Assembly: GCA_018663815.1 (NCBI GenBank)
Contig: JABJPQ010000567.1
Coordinates: 1-6,886 of the forward strand
Direction: 5' to 3'
DNA length: 6,886 nucleotides
DNA from: Halobacteriovoraceae bacterium
Lineage (GTDB): Bacteria > Bdellovibrionota > Bacteriovoracia > Bacteriovoracales > Bacteriovoracaceae
This document shows positions 5,890 through 6,886 of the stretch, one piece after another (position 1 is the stretch's first letter; every line of letters starts with the position of its first letter). The position numbers were made by a program, and so were the translations under genes. The notes below the pieces were generated by a model. The model was not told the DNA's origin and searched no databases. It saw only the letters and a program-made list of their open reading frames with translations.

Positions 5890-6498
5890 ATGAAAAAGTT
5901 CTTAATTTTGACAACTTATTTTGCTTTTTTTATCCCTGGCCATCTGGTGTTGGCAAAAGAGATTGCTCTAGATAACTATATAAAAAGCAAATGGAAACTT
6001 TCTAAGTCTCAAAAAAAGTACCTACTGAGTGGTGAGGTTTTGGCTCAGTCACAGGTCGTTGATAACAACAATGCCCAAGATTTCACGATGCAAGTCTACG
6101 CTTATCATAAAAAAAACTGCCATAAAGTCATTAGAAAACTCTCCTTACTAGAAAACTATAGTCAGTGGGTTGATTTTATCAAGTCCTCAACTTATCAAGC
6201 CAATAGTCATTTATTCACTCTTACTGCTGACCACCCCTTACTTCCCTTCCCAATGCTCATTCATATCATCGTAGAAAGACCCACTAAGATCGGTACTTAT
6301 ACATTTTCCTTTCCAACGGGGATATTTAGGGGCTTACAAGGTCATTTTGAGATAACAGAACAAAATAATAGATGTTTGCTCTTTGCAAAATCTCACTGGC
6401 AAGGTCAGCACACAAAAATCCCAAATTTCATTATAGAACTATTTTCTGAAACACTATCAAAGATTGGTGGGCATGTACTGATGCGTAAAGTTCGCTGA
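5890..6498 (+). CDS. Secreted (periplasmic) protein, probable SRPBCC/START-like fold
   Basis: 202 residues from the ATG at 5890. Residues 1-22 are a clear type I signal peptide: KK, a hydrophobic core FLILTTYFAFFIPG, and probable cleavage after VLA (Ala22). A GTG at 5842 in the same frame would put 16 polar residues before the signal, so I prefer 5890. There is no lipobox Cys. The mature part alternates strands and helices. The segment with Tyr90 and Trp93 (ENYSQWVDF), strands from 105 to 170 including LQGHFEI and CLLFAKSHWQG, and a C-terminal helix about 178-198 ending IGGHVLMRKVR fit the START/SRPBCC ligand-binding layout. This is recognition by pattern, not by a signature motif. Two Cys (77, 162) could form a disulfide. 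No ligand can be named. It is transcribed alone: own promoter, then a terminator. Confidence 0.8.
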   Translation: MKKFLILTTYFAFFIPGHLVLAKEIALDNYIKSKWKLSKSQKKYLLSGEVLAQSQVVDNNNAQDFTMQVYAYHKKNCHKVIRKLSLLENYSQWVDFIKSSTYQANSHLFTLTADHPLLPFPMLIHIIVERPTKIGTYTFSFPTGIFRGLQGHFEITEQNNRCLLFAKSHWQGQHTKIPNFIIELFSETLSKIGGHVLMRKVR

Positions 6499-6520
6499 AT
6501 TACGCATCACTTCTTTTATT
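6479..6520 (+). terminator. Intrinsic terminator overlapping the stop codon of the SRPBCC-like gene
   Basis: A perfect 10-bp inverted repeat, TGATGCGTAA (6479-6488) and TTACGCATCA (6500-6509), encloses an 11-nt loop that contains the TGA stop (6496-6498). A T-rich stretch, CTTCTTTTATT, follows. The left arm is the coding sequence for the last residues of the protein. Confidence 0.7.
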
Positions 6521-6535
6521 CTTGGCCAAACCTTG

Positions 6536-6541
6536 TATATT
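6536..6541 (+). promoter_or_regulatory. Possible -10 box of the GNAT gene
   Basis: TATATT lies 9 nt before the ATG at 6551, after the terminator of the previous gene, so a promoter is needed in this 52-bp gap. No good -35 is seen at 16-18 bp upstream. The region is AT-rich and chance matches are likely. Confidence 0.3.
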
Positions 6542-6550
6542 CAATAATCT

Positions 6551-6886
6551 ATGAATGTAAAACAAATCGATGCCAAAGATACTTACCAGCTAAGAAATAT
6601 AGTGCTGCGACCTAACTTACCAGTTAAGAGTTGCCACTTTGACCATGATAAAGATGAGAGTACTTTTCACTTAGCGGCATATATTGATGACAAGCTCGCC
6701 AGTATTGCTTCTTTCTACATGCTTAATAACGATAAACTTGATGATAATTTTCAATATCAACTACGGGGCATGGCCACTTTAGTTGAGTACCGTGCCCAAG
6801 GTCTAAGCTCAGCGCTTTTAAGAACGGCCTTTCCACTGATTAAAAAAAATCATATTAATACTCTTTGGTGTAATGCAAGATCCGAA
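6551..6886 (+). CDS. GNAT-family N-acetyltransferase (N-terminal part, runs off right edge)
   Basis: 112 codons are open to the window edge. The start is firm because an in-frame TAA lies at 6545-6547, one codon upstream of the ATG. Family evidence is strands around LAAYIDDKLASIASFYML (41-58), then the acetyl-CoA-binding block LRGMATLVEYRAQGLSSALL (71-90) and LWCNAR at 105-110, an arrangement common in small GNAT enzymes. The pyrophosphate loop R81-A-Q-G84-L-S86 follows R-x-x-G-x-G/A, with Ser at the last position, a mild deviation. It would move an acetyl group from acetyl-CoA to an amine, but the substrate cannot be told. There is no Shine-Dalgarno sequence. A terminator upstream separates it from the preceding gene, so it is probably transcribed independently. 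Confidence 0.85.
   Translation, partial: MNVKQIDAKDTYQLRNIVLRPNLPVKSCHFDHDKDESTFHLAAYIDDKLASIASFYMLNNDKLDDNFQYQLRGMATLVEYRAQGLSSALLRTAFPLIKKNHINTLWCNARSE

Overview
The window is AT-rich, gene-dense bacterial DNA with no rRNA, tRNA, CRISPR array or insertion sequence that I can see. The combination of AT richness, many Lys-rich proteins, a degenerate receiver-like protein and a phage T4/eukaryote-like topoisomerase makes me think of Bdellovibrionota (Bacteriovorax/Halobacteriovorax-like predators). That placement is inference from general resemblance and is not proven by the sequence.

Layout. Positions 1-1167 (minus) hold the first 389 codons of a protein running off the left edge: a degenerate receiver-like N-terminal domain, then a long array of roughly 14-residue basic repeats. 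Its promoter lies just upstream and overlaps the probable terminator of the next operon. From 5775 down to 1242 (minus) lies a tight three-gene operon: type IIA topoisomerase ATPase/TOPRIM subunit (715 aa, Lys-rich tail), topoisomerase breakage-reunion subunit (483 aa, no C-terminal beta-pinwheel), and a serine-dependent glutaminase (308 aa). The gaps are 5 and 2 bp. Positions 5776-5889 are a divergent control region. On the plus strand follow a secreted protein of SRPBCC/START-like appearance (5890-6498), whose terminator hairpin overlaps its own stop codon, and the first 112 codons of a GNAT acetyltransferase (6551 to the right edge). No stretch over 300 bases lacks a gene.

How the genes fit together. 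The two topoisomerase subunits should form one A2B2 enzyme that passes duplex DNA through duplex DNA using ATP. Their motifs (NGAEGIGTG, GQNGLGA, PRFESQTK) look closer to T4 gp52/gp39 and eukaryotic topoisomerase II than to gyrase or topoisomerase IV. The missing pinwheel argues against gyrase-type supercoiling, and the histone-H1-like tail may supply DNA binding in its place. Glutaminase is translationally linked to this operon without an obvious functional reason.

The most noteworthy points are the unusual topoisomerase pair, its 9-residue Lys repeat tail, the 14-residue repeat array at the left edge, and three genes without a Shine-Dalgarno sequence. Two of these three have a -10 box exactly 6 nt before the ATG, which suggests leaderless mRNAs.
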